A DNA stretch of 64,000 bases from Alistipes sp. (lineage in GTDB: Bacteria > Bacteroidota > Bacteroidia > Bacteroidales > Rikenellaceae), in contig JAGCMF010000037.1 in the NCBI GenBank assembly GCA_017646625.1, forward strand, positions 44,121 through 108,120. Direction: 5' to 3'. Of the stretch, positions 36,457 through 45,725 are shown piece after piece. Under the pieces are notes generated by a model. That model did no database searches and was not told the origin of the DNA. It saw nothing but the letters and a program-made list of their open reading frames with translations. The position numbers and the translations under genes are program-made. The stretch's first letter is position 1, and each line of letters begins with the position of its first letter.

Positions 36457-37134
36457 TTACTCGAGAGCACCTGCCTCGTACAACTCATCAACCTTACGAA
36501 GGATGAGGTCAGAGATGTTGAGTGTAGGATCAGCATCTATTACTGACACTGCATTTACAATCATCTTGTAACGCTTATCAGCATTGATATCATCGAGAGC
36601 CTGACGTGTGATAGTCTGGAAACGATTCATCAGAACAACCTGCTCCTCTGCCAACGCCTGCTCCTCTGCCTGAAGTGAAGCACCCTCTGTCTGCACTGTG
36701 TTCTGCAAAGCTGTCATGCGTGACTGAATAGAGTTACCCTTTGTCTGCAACTCCTCCTGCTTCTGCTGTGCATTGAGAGTGGTGATAAGACCTCTGCTGT
36801 AGTCAGACTCAAGTTTTGCGGCATCACTCTGCAACTTTGAATACTCGTTAGCAAGCGCCTGCTCCTGGCTTGCCCAACCCTGCTGTGCTGTAGCAGCCTT
36901 TTGCTGGAAGGCCTCCATCTTCGCCTCAAGAGCCTTACCCTCGGCAGCATAGAACTTACTTGACATCATAACATAGTCGAGGTCAAGATATACAACATCA
37001 CCCGAAGCTACACACTCTACTGTACGTACCTCGAGGGAGTCACTTGCTGTTGCGGGCTTATTGTCAGCGCCCGAGCCACCACATGAAACCATCATTGCAG
37101 CTGCAGCCAAAGTGAATAGAACACTCTTTTTCAT
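36457..37134 (-). CDS. OmpH/Skp-like periplasmic chaperone lipoprotein
   Basis: A 225-residue protein with lipobox VSCGG (Cys18), then a short linker and a Skp/OmpH-like domain (about 45-200): beta segment VVYLDLDYVMMSSKF, a long coiled-coil arm (about 60-165, Gln/Glu/Ala-rich) and a C-terminal return with YKMIVNAVSVIDADPTLNISDLILRKVDE. Skp trimers hold unfolded outer-membrane proteins; the lipid anchor here would tether it. Promoter box at 37185-37178. Confidence 0.88.
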   Translation of the reverse strand: MKKSVLFTLAAAAMMVSCGGSGADNKPATASDSLEVRTVECVASGDVVYLDLDYVMMSSKFYAAEGKALEAKMEAFQQKAATAQQGWASQEQALANEYSKLQSDAAKLESDYSRGLITTLNAQQKQEELQTKGNSIQSRMTALQNTVQTEGASLQAEEQALAEEQVVLMNRFQTITRQALDDINADKRYKMIVNAVSVIDADPTLNISDLILRKVDELYEAGALE

Positions 37135-37177
37135 AATTTTTTATACCTTATTTTAGTTAATTTTCGGATTCAAAACA

Positions 37178-37205
37178 CAAAGGTACGAAAATTTATTTAC
37201 TTTTG
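37178..37205. promoter_or_regulatory. Divergent -7 boxes for the OmpH-like gene and ruvA
   Basis: Minus-strand TACCTTTG at 37185-37178 serves the OmpH-like gene; plus-strand TACTTTTG at 37198-37205 serves ruvA. The two are only 12 bp apart. Confidence 0.6.
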
Positions 37206-37244
37206 TAGAAAATTTATAATTATTTTTAATCTACCACACCTACT

Positions 37245-37838
37245 ATGTATGAATATATATCGGGCAGAGTGATAGAGGCAACACCCACCTACGCAGTGAT
37301 TGAGGCAGCTGGCATTGGCTACTTCATCAACATATCATTGAAAACATTCTCGAGCATTGAGCATGCCGAGAACGCACGCCTATATGTGCACTTCATCGTG
37401 CGCGAGGACCAACAGACACTCTTTGGCTTTGCCACAAAGATGGAGAGGGAGCTATTCAGACAACTAATAAGCGTATCAGGCGTGGGAGGTAACACCGCAC
37501 GAATGATACTCTCGACATACTCCACAAGCGAGTTACAGAACATCATAGCCACGGAGAATGCTGTGCTACTTAAGAATGTAAAGGGCCTCGGCCTAAAGAC
37601 GGCACAGAAGATTATAGTGGAGCTATCGGGTAAGATGCTCGAGCTGGGTGCCAGCGAGGCATTCACCGCACAGACACCCGCAGCAACCAACCCTGCAGCC
37701 TTCGACGAGGCACTTGCTGCACTCGCCATGCTTGGCTTCCAGAAGGCGGCATCAGAGAAGGTGCTCAAGGGCATATTCAAGGAGCAAGCCGATATATCCG
37801 TAGAGGAGGCAATTAGAGCCGCACTCAAGCGACTATAA
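37245..37838 (+). CDS. ruvA: Holliday junction branch migration protein RuvA
   Basis: Binds four-way junctions as a tetramer and loads RuvB. 197 residues: OB-fold domain I (1-63), helix-hairpin-helix domain II with SVSGVGGNTARMILS and VKGLGLKTAQKIIVEL, and C-terminal domain III (about 150-197) that contacts RuvB. ruvB and ruvC are not in the window. A terminator follows directly. Confidence 0.96.
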   Translation: MYEYISGRVIEATPTYAVIEAAGIGYFINISLKTFSSIEHAENARLYVHFIVREDQQTLFGFATKMERELFRQLISVSGVGGNTARMILSTYSTSELQNIIATENAVLLKNVKGLGLKTAQKIIVELSGKMLELGASEAFTAQTPAATNPAAFDEALAALAMLGFQKAASEKVLKGIFKEQADISVEEAIRAALKRL

Positions 37839-37848
37839 ATGGATAGTA

Positions 37849-37882
37849 TTAGGGGATACCGCGAGGCATTCCCTAACTTTTT
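37849..37882 (+). terminator. Terminator after ruvA
   Basis: TTAGGGGAT (37849-37857) pairs with ATTCCCTAA (37868-37876), one mismatch, followed by CTTTTTG. Confidence 0.7.
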
Positions 37883-37915
37883 GCCGTAAAATATGGAATG
37901 TTGCAAAATAATTAT

Positions 37916-37923
37916 TAACTTTG
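37916..37923 (+). promoter_or_regulatory. -7 box of the FKBP lipoprotein pair
   Basis: TAACTTTG, 15-16 bp before ATG 37939. It rules out the TTG at 37921 as start. Confidence 0.6.
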
Positions 37924-37938
37924 TGCGATTATATGTAT

Positions 37939-38559
37939 ATGAATATTGTGCAAAAAATAGGACATCTCTTTGCGACACTCTGCGTGGCGCTTTTTGTCGT
38001 GGCGTGCAAAAACGACACAGACACAAAACTCACACAGCAGCAAACAGCGATTGAGACATACCTCAAGGGTTCACATCAGCCACGCCTCATACCAGAGGCC
38101 GAAATAGCAAACTCGGTAGAGGAGGAGCCTCAATTCTACACTCGTTGGGGACTCGACATTTATCGCTACATTGCCACATACTATGCCGAGGGTCGCGACA
38201 CACTACCCGAGATAGCGCGTGGCACGACATTCGAGATGATATACACAGCATATATCTTCACGAATGGTGCGCCTTCGGTGGCTAACATGTATGCTACAAA
38301 CGACAAAGAGTCTCTATCACAGCTTGAGAATGCAGGACTCAACACCTCGTATGAGTGGACAACAGACCCTATGCGCATAACTCTCGGCAGTGACAGCCTA
38401 ATTTCAGGCCTCGAGACAGCACTGGAGGGGTGCCACGAGGGTGACACCGTAGAGATATATCTAACATACAATGAGGCATATGGCAACAACTACATCGGCA
38501 AGGTGCCAAGCAACTCCTCGGTAGTGTGGTTTATTCAGATTACAGACATCATCGAATAA
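37939..38559 (+). CDS. FKBP-type peptidyl-prolyl isomerase-like lipoprotein
   Basis: 206 residues from ATG 37939 (37933 also possible). Lipobox VACK near residue 23. The region about 75-206 fits an FKBP fold: GTTFEMIYTAYIFTNG, then ITLGSDSLISGLETALEGCHEGDTVEIYLTYNEAYG and VWFIQITDI, corresponding to the family's GxVIPGxExALxGMxxGExxxVxIPxxxAYG. Envelope foldase is the natural role. Operon mate of the next gene, 15 bp apart. Confidence 0.82.
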   Translation: MNIVQKIGHLFATLCVALFVVACKNDTDTKLTQQQTAIETYLKGSHQPRLIPEAEIANSVEEEPQFYTRWGLDIYRYIATYYAEGRDTLPEIARGTTFEMIYTAYIFTNGAPSVANMYATNDKESLSQLENAGLNTSYEWTTDPMRITLGSDSLISGLETALEGCHEGDTVEIYLTYNEAYGNNYIGKVPSNSSVVWFIQITDIIE

Positions 38560-38574
38560 GGGTAATAACAGAAG

Positions 38575-40143
38575 ATGAAAAAGGCGTATATCATATTAAC
38601 ACTTCTCCTCGCAGCAACACTATTTGCATGCGTTAAGGAGCCACAGATAAGCATAAACGATATTGAGCAGCAGTCGCTGAAGGCTTGGATTGAAAAGTAT
38701 CACCCCGAAATTAAGGATAACTACCAGCAGGAGGGAGGATACTATGTGGAGGTTCTCAACAAGGGTATTCTCGACTCCCTACCCGTCACAGGCAAGGATG
38801 TGTGGGTGTGGTACGACTTCACGGCACGCGACCTACATGGAAATGTCGTTGAGACACGCAACTGGGAGCTGGCAAACCAGCTTAACTCATACACCAACTA
38901 CACACACTATGTGCCAGCATTCCGCTTTAGTGGCGCTGACAGCCACTCGATGATGGAGGGCACATACCTCGCCACATTCAACAAACTCACAGTGCGTGAT
39001 ACGGAGAGTGGCCAGATGGTAGAGATGGAGGTGCGCTACGGCACAGAGTTGCGCCTATACCTCCCATCATCTGTCACAACAAGCGATACATCAACAGGCG
39101 ATGGTGGCTACGAGGGTGAGTTCACCATGGATAATAGTAGGCCAATAATCGTAGATATGCTCCTCTATGGTCATGTAAGCAACCCTGTGGCATATGAGGG
39201 CAACCGCGTAGATGCCTTCGCAAAGACAAATGGAGGTCTATGCGCAGAGCATAAGGCAGAGAGAGAGGAGGAGACAACAACAAGCAGTGCTCGTCGCAGA
39301 CATGTAACACGTGCCGATGAGCAAGAGGAGGAGATCGACACTCGCCCATTGGAGTTCTTCGACGGTCGCTGGCACCAGCCTACCGACTCGCTGGAGCACC
39401 TTTATGTCAACTACGCATACTCGCCAGCAACAACAACATTTGACTTCAACGTAATTGGCACAGACACGCTGATGTACCCACAGGAGAACATCTACGATGC
39501 TGGCAAGATTTATGGCAACAATAACCTCTCGGAGATTGACCGTCGCATAAACGAGGCTCTCGTAGAACGTTTCGGCAGAGGCATAACATATGACGAGGTG
39601 CTTGAGGCAGACTCGCTTAATGCGAACTCATCAGCAAAGGTATGGTACATAGGTCGTTTCCTTGATGGATACATCTTCGACACCAACATTGACGAGGTGA
39701 AGGAGATAATATATGGAGAGGTTGTGACACCTGGCTCGGCATTGACATTTGCCACATCCGAGCCACTCGATAACGATTATATATTGGCATGGAACTATGC
39801 GTTGCCAACACTCCGCTACGGACAGTGGGCAACAATTCTCACCGCATCGACATATGCATACGGCTATGATGGTCAGGTGGGTAGCCACACCTCAACAACA
39901 ACAAATACAAATGCCCAGTACGACATGATGAACTACTATAACTATATGAACTATATGAATAGTTACTATGGTTATAACTATGGCGGCATGTACAACTCTG
40001 GATACTATGGTTATAATCCATACTACTACGGCTACGACTATACGTATGATAGTGATAGCACGGTGACTATAACAACAACATCCACCGAGATACCATCATT
40101 CGCGCCACTCATCTTCCAGGTCTTTATAGAGAAGAATGAATAG
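38575..40143 (+). CDS. Large lipoprotein with two FKBP-like regions and a Tyr/Asn/Gly-rich insertion
   Basis: A 522-residue lipoprotein (lipobox FACVK, Cys19). Two regions look FKBP-like: about 45-200 (VEVLNKGILDSLPVTGKDVWVWYDFTARDLHGNVVETRN) and about 335-520 (AKVWYIGRFLDGYIFDTNIDEVKEIIYG, ending PSFAPLIFQVFIEKNE). The second is interrupted at about 443-490 by a low-complexity segment of Tyr, Asn, Met and Gly (NYYNYMNYMNSYYGYNYGG and similar), where the fold's flap before the last strand would be. The linker about 215-260 is charged. Cotranscribed with the preceding FKBP protein. Enzymatic activity is not assured. Confidence 0.75.
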   Translation: MKKAYIILTLLLAATLFACVKEPQISINDIEQQSLKAWIEKYHPEIKDNYQQEGGYYVEVLNKGILDSLPVTGKDVWVWYDFTARDLHGNVVETRNWELANQLNSYTNYTHYVPAFRFSGADSHSMMEGTYLATFNKLTVRDTESGQMVEMEVRYGTELRLYLPSSVTTSDTSTGDGGYEGEFTMDNSRPIIVDMLLYGHVSNPVAYEGNRVDAFAKTNGGLCAEHKAEREEETTTSSARRRHVTRADEQEEEIDTRPLEFFDGRWHQPTDSLEHLYVNYAYSPATTTFDFNVIGTDTLMYPQENIYDAGKIYGNNNLSEIDRRINEALVERFGRGITYDEVLEADSLNANSSAKVWYIGRFLDGYIFDTNIDEVKEIIYGEVVTPGSALTFATSEPLDNDYILAWNYALPTLRYGQWATILTASTYAYGYDGQVGSHTSTTTNTNAQYDMMNYYNYMNYMNSYYGYNYGGMYNSGYYGYNPYYYGYDYTYDSDSTVTITTTSTEIPSFAPLIFQVFIEKNE

Positions 40144-40151
40144 AATAGTAA

Positions 40152-40195
40152 AAAAATGTGGATAACTAATTTACTCATTAGTCATCCACATTTTT
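40152..40195. terminator. Bidirectional terminator after the FKBP pair
   Basis: AAAATGTGGAT with ACTAAT pairs with ATTAGT and ATCCACATTTTT across 40152-40195, one bulge. It lies between convergent genes. Confidence 0.8.
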
Positions 40196-40218
40196 GTTAG
40201 GCTACCTCAACCTCTTCA

Positions 40219-41241
40219 CTATAGTTCGTGAGACAAGGGTGCAGGGACACTATTGCGCATATCAAAATCGCCCCAACGTTCAGCAATATAATCAAGTGTA
40301 GACTCTATCTCCGCAACATCGAACGATGTAACGAGCTTCAGGCGTGTCTGCTTGAAGTCCGGGAGACCCTTGAAGTAGTTAGTCAGATGACGACGCATCT
40401 CAAGGATGCCTACCCTATCGCCCTTAATCTCGAGTGACTTACCAAGGTGCTCCTTGGCTATAGCAACACGTTCCACGACGGATGGTTGTGGCAACAACTC
40501 GCCAGTCTCAAGATAGTGGCGACACTCCTTAAATATCCATGGGCGACCATATGTGGCACGACCTATCATCACGCCATCAACACCATAACGATCGAACATC
40601 TGCTTACACTTCTCGGCAGAGTCGACATCTCCATTACCGATAATCGGGATTGTTATGCGTGGGTCATTCTTAATCTTGCCGATGAGTGTCCAGTCGGCCT
40701 CACCACGATACATCTGCGAACGCGTGCGGCCATGGATGGTGAGTGCAGCAATACCTACATCCTGCAGGCGGAGAGCTATCTCCTCTATATTCTTCATCTC
40801 ATCACTCCAGCCAAGGCGTGTCTTAACAGTCACAGGCTTATTCACAGCCTTGACAATCTGACGTGTCATCTCAACCATGAGGTCAGGGTCACGCATCATG
40901 CCCGAGCCAGCACCGCGGTTAGCAATCTTCTTAACAGGGCAGCCGAAATTGATATCTATGATATCAGGATTGGCACTCTCGGCGATGCGCGCAGCCTCTA
41001 CCATAGGCTCTATGAGGTGGCCATATATCTGTATACCCACAGGACGTTCATACTCCGCAATATTGAGCTTCGCACGCGACTTCCAAGCGTCACGGATAAG
41101 CCCGTCAGAGGAGATGAACTCTGTATACACGACATCTGCACCGAAACGCTTACACATGTAGCGGAACGATGGGTCTGTGACATCTTCCATCGGAGCAAGA
41201 AATAGCGGCTGTGAGCCAAGTTCTATATCGGCAATCTTCAT
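40219..41241 (-). CDS. tRNA-dihydrouridine synthase (DusB-like)
   Basis: Flavoenzyme that reduces uridine to dihydrouridine in tRNA D-loops. 340 residues, TIM barrel. Motifs: LAPMEDVTDPSFR, GIQIYGH, DINFGCPVKKI (catalytic Cys about 101), KTRLGW, TIHGRTRSQMYRG and IGNGDV, then MIGRATYGRPWIF for FMN phosphate. Dus subtype cannot be settled without alignment. Minus-strand TACCTTTG (41268-41261) is the -7 box. Confidence 0.94.
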   Translation of the reverse strand: MKIADIELGSQPLFLAPMEDVTDPSFRYMCKRFGADVVYTEFISSDGLIRDAWKSRAKLNIAEYERPVGIQIYGHLIEPMVEAARIAESANPDIIDINFGCPVKKIANRGAGSGMMRDPDLMVEMTRQIVKAVNKPVTVKTRLGWSDEMKNIEEIALRLQDVGIAALTIHGRTRSQMYRGEADWTLIGKIKNDPRITIPIIGNGDVDSAEKCKQMFDRYGVDGVMIGRATYGRPWIFKECRHYLETGELLPQPSVVERVAIAKEHLGKSLEIKGDRVGILEMRRHLTNYFKGLPDFKQTRLKLVTSFDVAEIESTLDYIAERWGDFDMRNSVPAPLSHEL

Positions 41242-41260
41242 AAATAAACAAATTATGGTG

Positions 41261-41319
41261 CAAAGGTATGAAATTTTCGCAGTAAATGGTGTAAGTTTGG
41301 TAAAGAAAACGTACCTTTG
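41261..41319. promoter_or_regulatory. Divergent -7 boxes for the dus gene and argS
   Basis: Minus-strand TACCTTTG at 41268-41261 (dus) and plus-strand TACCTTTG at 41312-41319 (argS, 24 bp before ATG). Confidence 0.65.
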
Positions 41320-41343
41320 CAGTCTGAATAAATATATGTAAGT

Positions 41344-43122
41344 ATGGTAAATATCGAAGAGTTTATTTCAAATGTTGTTGCACGTGCCGCAGAGGAGCTC
41401 TATGGTGCCAGCGAGAACCTACAGATACAGAAGACCCGTAAGGAGTTTGAGGGCGACTACACAGTGGTAGTATTCCCTCTTCTTCGTGCTTCACGCAAGT
41501 CTCCCGAGGCTACAGCCACAGAACTCGGCGAGAAGATTGTTGCTTCAACACCCGAGATTAAGAGTTTCAACGTCATCAAGGGTTTCCTTAACCTTGTTGT
41601 TGACGCCTCATTCTGGGCAGCACGCTTCCGCGAGATAGTGGAGACAGAGAACTATGGCATGGCGCCACAGTCGGGACGTACAATAATGATTGAGTATTCA
41701 TCACCAAATACCAATAAGCCACTTCACCTCGGCCACATACGTAATAACCTTCTCGGTTACTCTGTTGCCACTATCCTCAAGGCTAATGGCCACAACGTGA
41801 TAAAGGTAAACCTCGTGAACGACCGCGGTATTCACATCTGCAAGTCGATGCTCGCATGGCAGCTATATGGTGGTGGCGAGACTCCAGAATCATCAGGCAT
41901 GAAGGGTGACCACCTCGTAGGTAAGTACTACGTGGAATTTGATAAGCACTACAAGCAGCAGGTCAAGGAGCTGGTAGCAGAGAAGGGCATCACAGAGGAT
42001 GAGGCAAAGAAGCAGGCACCAATCATGCTTGCAGCACAGGAGATGCTCCGCAAGTGGGAGGCAAAGGATCCAGAGATATACTCATTGTGGGAGAGAATGA
42101 ATGGCTGGGTATACGAGGGCTTCGACGTGACATATAAGGCTATGGGCGTTGACTTCGACAAGGTATACTACGAGTCACAGACATACCTCTTGGGTAAGAG
42201 CCTCGTGGAGGATGGTCTTAAGAAGGGTGTATTCTTCCGTAAGGAGGATAACTCTGTATGGATCGACCTCGAGGCTGATGGTCTCGACCAGAAGCTACTC
42301 CTACGTGGTGATGGCACATCTGTATATATGACACAGGATCTCGGCACAGCATTGAGCCGCTTCGAGGAGAACAGCCTCGACGACATGATATATGTTGTGG
42401 GTAACGAGCAGAACTACCACTTCCAGGTGCTTAAGCTTGTACTTAAGAAGCTCGGTTACGAGTGGAGTGACAACATCTTCCACCTCTCATACGGCATGGT
42501 TGAGTTGCCCGAGGGTAAGATGAAGTCTCGTGAGGGTACTGTGGTAGATGCCGATGACCTCATCGCCGACATGATTGGCACAGCACGCGAGATGTCTGAC
42601 GAACTCGGCAAGCTCGACGGCTGCACAGAGGAGGAGGCATACAAGATCTCGGAGATGGTGGGTCTCGGCGCCTTGAAGTACTTTATCCTCAAGGTAGACC
42701 CCAAGAAGACCATGCTCTTCGACCCACGCGAGTCTATCGACTTCAACGGTAACACCGGTCCATTCATCCAGTATACACACGCACGTATACGTTCAATACT
42801 GCGTAAGGCTGCCGAGGCAGGCATCACAACAGAGGGCTATAGCGATGCTACCCTTCTACCCGAGGAGATTGAGCTTATCAAGGCTCTCTCGGAGTACCCA
42901 GCAGTGGTACGCACAGCGGGTCAGCAGTTTGCACCATCGGTGATTGCGGCATATGCCTACGACCTTGCAAAGCAGTTCAACGGCTACTACCACGATCACT
43001 CAATCCTTAAGGAGGAGAATGCAGTGGTACGTGCACTACGACTAACACTCGCCTCGGAGGTGGCACGCACAATTCGTTCAGCGATGGCACTATTGGGCAT
43101 CAATGTCCCCGAGAGAATGTAA
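41344..43122 (+). CDS. argS: Arginyl-tRNA synthetase
   Basis: Charges tRNA-Arg. 592 residues, class I synthetase: N-terminal additional domain, HIGH-type motif HLGH (128-131, in NKPLHLGHIRNNLLG), Rossmann core, a KMSKS variant KMKS (392-395) and the anticodon-binding helical domain ending LLGINVPERM, the usual ArgRS C-terminus. Ends at a perfect terminator. Confidence 0.97.
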   Translation: MVNIEEFISNVVARAAEELYGASENLQIQKTRKEFEGDYTVVVFPLLRASRKSPEATATELGEKIVASTPEIKSFNVIKGFLNLVVDASFWAARFREIVETENYGMAPQSGRTIMIEYSSPNTNKPLHLGHIRNNLLGYSVATILKANGHNVIKVNLVNDRGIHICKSMLAWQLYGGGETPESSGMKGDHLVGKYYVEFDKHYKQQVKELVAEKGITEDEAKKQAPIMLAAQEMLRKWEAKDPEIYSLWERMNGWVYEGFDVTYKAMGVDFDKVYYESQTYLLGKSLVEDGLKKGVFFRKEDNSVWIDLEADGLDQKLLLRGDGTSVYMTQDLGTALSRFEENSLDDMIYVVGNEQNYHFQVLKLVLKKLGYEWSDNIFHLSYGMVELPEGKMKSREGTVVDADDLIADMIGTAREMSDELGKLDGCTEEEAYKISEMVGLGALKYFILKVDPKKTMLFDPRESIDFNGNTGPFIQYTHARIRSILRKAAEAGITTEGYSDATLLPEEIELIKALSEYPAVVRTAGQQFAPSVIAAYAYDLAKQFNGYYHDHSILKEENAVVRALRLTLASEVARTIRSAMALLGINVPERM

Positions 43123-43135
43123 TTATCCGCATAAC

Positions 43136-43180
43136 AAGGGGTTGTCCAGCAAGAGAGATGGACAACCCCTTATTTTTTAG
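43136..43180 (+). terminator. Terminator after argS
   Basis: AAGGGGTTGTCC (43136-43147) pairs perfectly with GGACAACCCCTT (43160-43171), followed by ATTTTTTAG. Confidence 0.9.
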
Positions 43181-43217
43181 AGGGTATATAACTAAAGCCT
43201 ATTCATCCATTTATACG

Positions 43218-44177
43218 ATGAAGTACCTATATATTATTATAGTAACACTTGCACTTGTTTCGTGCAACAACACAAGAGTAAGCCGCGAGGAGAGTGAGGC
43301 GGAGGCTACCACGGAGCAATATGCACCTGGCACACGCCAGGTGAAGATAACCATGGACCTACAGCGCATAGCATCATGGGAGGAGTATAACCATGCTATA
43401 GAGCACTATTGGGACGACTTCGACTTTGAGTGTGGCGAGCAGGTGGTTGCATATGACACCATGCAGGTGATGAGCGCATTTGCCCAATATGCATCATACC
43501 TTGGTGCTGGCATGAGTGCAGAACGCCGAGACTCGTTACTTCGCAATCTTATGCACCGTGCCGAGCATAGCCGCCCCGTATTTGACTTCTTCACGCATAT
43601 TGCCGAGGGCGTGCTTCACGACCCAAACTCTCCACTACACAACGACGAGATGTATATTCCTATCCTCGAGGTGATGGTTGCTTCACCCCTCTTGGATGAG
43701 TATGACCGCATAGTGCCAGCCTACGACCTTGAGTTGGCCCTTAAGAATCGCATAGGAGAGGTTGCAGAGGATATAGTATATACCCTGGCGAACGGCAGAC
43801 AAGGTAGACTACACGCCATAGATAGCGACTACACGATAGTGATGTTCTCAAACCCCGGATGCCCAATGTGTGGTCAGATAACTGCCGAGATGTCATCATC
43901 GCCACTCATAAGCCAGATGCTCGCAAGCAAGCGCCTCACAATACTATGCATATACCCTGATGCTGACCTCGAGGCGTGGCACAACCACCATAGCGACATC
44001 CCCACGAGTTGGATAAATGCCTATGACAAGGGCATGAATATTACCCAGAATCGCACATATAACCTTGCCGCCATACCCTCACTATATCTTCTCGATGACC
44101 AGAAGCGTGTATTGATAAAGGATGGTTACTCGGTTGCCAACATCGAGGGTGTAATCATGTACTTTGAACAGATGTAA
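43218..44177 (+). CDS. DUF5106-like thioredoxin-fold lipoprotein
   Basis: 319 residues from ATG 43218 (an in-frame extension to 43158 crosses the argS terminator). Lipobox LVSC (Cys16). N-terminal helical part (about 45-165) resembles DUF5106 (ASWEEYNHAIEHYWDDFDF). C-terminal thioredoxin fold with CPMC (Cys215-Cys218) and the cis-Pro region AAIPSLYLLD. Probably a periplasmic or surface redox protein. First gene of a compact three-gene unit with an exonuclease and a LuxC-like reductase. Confidence 0.82.
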   Translation: MKYLYIIIVTLALVSCNNTRVSREESEAEATTEQYAPGTRQVKITMDLQRIASWEEYNHAIEHYWDDFDFECGEQVVAYDTMQVMSAFAQYASYLGAGMSAERRDSLLRNLMHRAEHSRPVFDFFTHIAEGVLHDPNSPLHNDEMYIPILEVMVASPLLDEYDRIVPAYDLELALKNRIGEVAEDIVYTLANGRQGRLHAIDSDYTIVMFSNPGCPMCGQITAEMSSSPLISQMLASKRLTILCIYPDADLEAWHNHHSDIPTSWINAYDKGMNITQNRTYNLAAIPSLYLLDDQKRVLIKDGYSVANIEGVIMYFEQM

Positions 44178-44178
44178 G

Positions 44179-44673
44179 ATGACAGACTTTGCAGCCATAG
44201 ACTTCGAGACAGCAAACAACGACCCCTCAAGCGTATGCTCCGTGGGTATCGTCATCGTACGCGAAGGTAAGGTGTTGCACCGCATACACAAGCTGATACG
44301 CCCAGTACCCAACTTCTACGCCTACCACAACACACGTGTGCATGGGATGACGCGACGCGATACCGACTTCTGTGTAGGCTTTCCGCTTGTATGGCGTGAA
44401 CTACAGCCACTATTTGCTGGGCTACCCTTCGTGGCACATAACGCATCGTTTGATGAACGATGCCTAAAGGCTGTACACGAGGCGTACAACATGCCATACC
44501 CCAACTACACATTTCACTGCACATGTCAGACTGCACGACGCGTATTCGGCAAGGAGTTGCCTAATCATCGTCTGCCAACAGTGGCGGCAGCATGTGGCTA
44601 CAACCTCGCAAATCATCATCATGCACTTGCCGACGCAGATGCCTGTGCCGCAATAGCACTACGAATACTATAG
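44179..44673 (+). CDS. DnaQ-like DEDDh 3'-5' exonuclease
   Basis: 164 residues from ATG 44179, one base after the preceding stop. Motifs: ExoI DFET (Asp8, Glu10), ExoII HNASFDERCL and ExoIII HHALADADA with the catalytic His and Asp. It is a stand-alone domain about the size of the epsilon exonuclease core, suitable for proofreading, repair or RNA turnover; another DnaQ-type protein is at 54587. ATG spacing suggests coupling with its neighbours. Confidence 0.9.
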   Translation: MTDFAAIDFETANNDPSSVCSVGIVIVREGKVLHRIHKLIRPVPNFYAYHNTRVHGMTRRDTDFCVGFPLVWRELQPLFAGLPFVAHNASFDERCLKAVHEAYNMPYPNYTFHCTCQTARRVFGKELPNHRLPTVAAACGYNLANHHHALADADACAAIALRIL

Positions 44674-44675
44674 CC

Positions 44676-45665
44676 ATGCTTGATATTATAGATATATTTG
44701 TTCAACTCGGCGAGAGACTGCGTAGCGAGATAGAGCCCCCCGCAATAGAGGAGTTATATGCTCGCGCCATAGCCGACAACCCATGGTTTACAGAGCATGA
44801 CATAACATGTGCCATAGATGCCATTTGTAGTGATATGCTCGACGAGACAAGACTCAAGGGGTGGATAAGAGAATACCCAAAGAGCACAACACCACAACGT
44901 GTTGCAATCATCATGGCGGGCAACATACCTCTTGTGGGCTTCTTCGACCTGCTATGTGTGCTCTGCAGCGGTCATGAGGCGCACATAAAGCCGTCAAGCA
45001 AGGATAGTATCCTTATGCATCATGTCGTCGACATACTCCGCGATATTGAGCCGCGAATAGCCATCTACGACTACAACGCAGATGAGAAGTACGACATGGC
45101 GATAGCTACGGGTGGTGATGATGCTAACCGCTACTTCAAGAGGCACTTTGCCAATACACGCTGTCTCCTTCGTGGCAGTCGACACTCTGTGGCGGTGCTC
45201 GATGGCACGGAGAGTGCTACAGAGATAGAGGGGTTGTGGCACGACATAACTGCATATTCGGGTCTCGGTTGCCGTTCCATATCCATGCTCTTCATACCTC
45301 GCAACGGCGTAGTGCCCAAGATGCACGGAGAGCCTATAAACCCAAAACTTAAGGGCATACTATCGACCACACGTGCTCTCTATGCCATGAAGGAGACTTC
45401 GCACATAGACTGTGGAGCATTCATCATGACCGAGGGTTACGAGTTCCCCGTATCACTTGCGACAGTTACACTCTACCGCTACGACGACATAGGCGAAGTT
45501 AAGACCTGGATAGCGGAACACGCGGAGAGGATACAATGTATAGTATCCCACACAGAGATTGCCAACAGCGTGCCCTTCGGGCAGGCGCAGCACCCCACAC
45601 TGCATGACTATGCTGATGGCGTTGATACTATGGCGATGCTTAACGAAGAGAAATTTTGCTATTAA
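44676..45665 (+). CDS. LuxC-like acyl-CoA reductase / aldehyde dehydrogenase superfamily protein
   Basis: 329 residues from ATG 44676, 2 bp after the exonuclease; an in-frame extension to 44592 lies inside that gene. The pattern fits the LuxC branch of the aldehyde dehydrogenase superfamily: IIMAGNIPLVGFFDLLCVL, HIKPSSKD, AIATGGDDANRYFKRHF and a nucleophile Cys199 in YSGLGCRSI. LuxC proteins reduce acyl groups to aldehydes. No luxD/E or luciferase genes are nearby, so bioluminescence is not implied; fatty-aldehyde or related metabolism is possible. Confidence 0.82.
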   Translation: MLDIIDIFVQLGERLRSEIEPPAIEELYARAIADNPWFTEHDITCAIDAICSDMLDETRLKGWIREYPKSTTPQRVAIIMAGNIPLVGFFDLLCVLCSGHEAHIKPSSKDSILMHHVVDILRDIEPRIAIYDYNADEKYDMAIATGGDDANRYFKRHFANTRCLLRGSRHSVAVLDGTESATEIEGLWHDITAYSGLGCRSISMLFIPRNGVVPKMHGEPINPKLKGILSTTRALYAMKETSHIDCGAFIMTEGYEFPVSLATVTLYRYDDIGEVKTWIAEHAERIQCIVSHTEIANSVPFGQAQHPTLHDYADGVDTMAMLNEEKFCY

Positions 45666-45677
45666 ATTAAAAATTAT

Positions 45678-45685
45678 TATCTTTG
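45678..45685 (+). promoter_or_regulatory. -7 box of the zeta-toxin-like gene
   Basis: TATCTTTG, 40 bp before ATG 45726. Confidence 0.6.
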
Positions 45686-45725
45686 CACAAAGCCACGACA
45701 TAAGAGACGGTGGCAGAGATATACT

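Noticed and set aside
37319-38026. 235-codon minus-strand open frame
   Set aside because: Antisense to ruvA and across the ruvA terminator; no family features.
40447-41205. 252-codon plus-strand open frame
   Set aside because: Shadow of the dihydrouridine synthase gene, which has full family motifs.
44592-44675. Extension of the LuxC-like gene into the exonuclease gene
   Set aside because: It overlaps a clear DnaQ-type gene and adds residues absent from the family.
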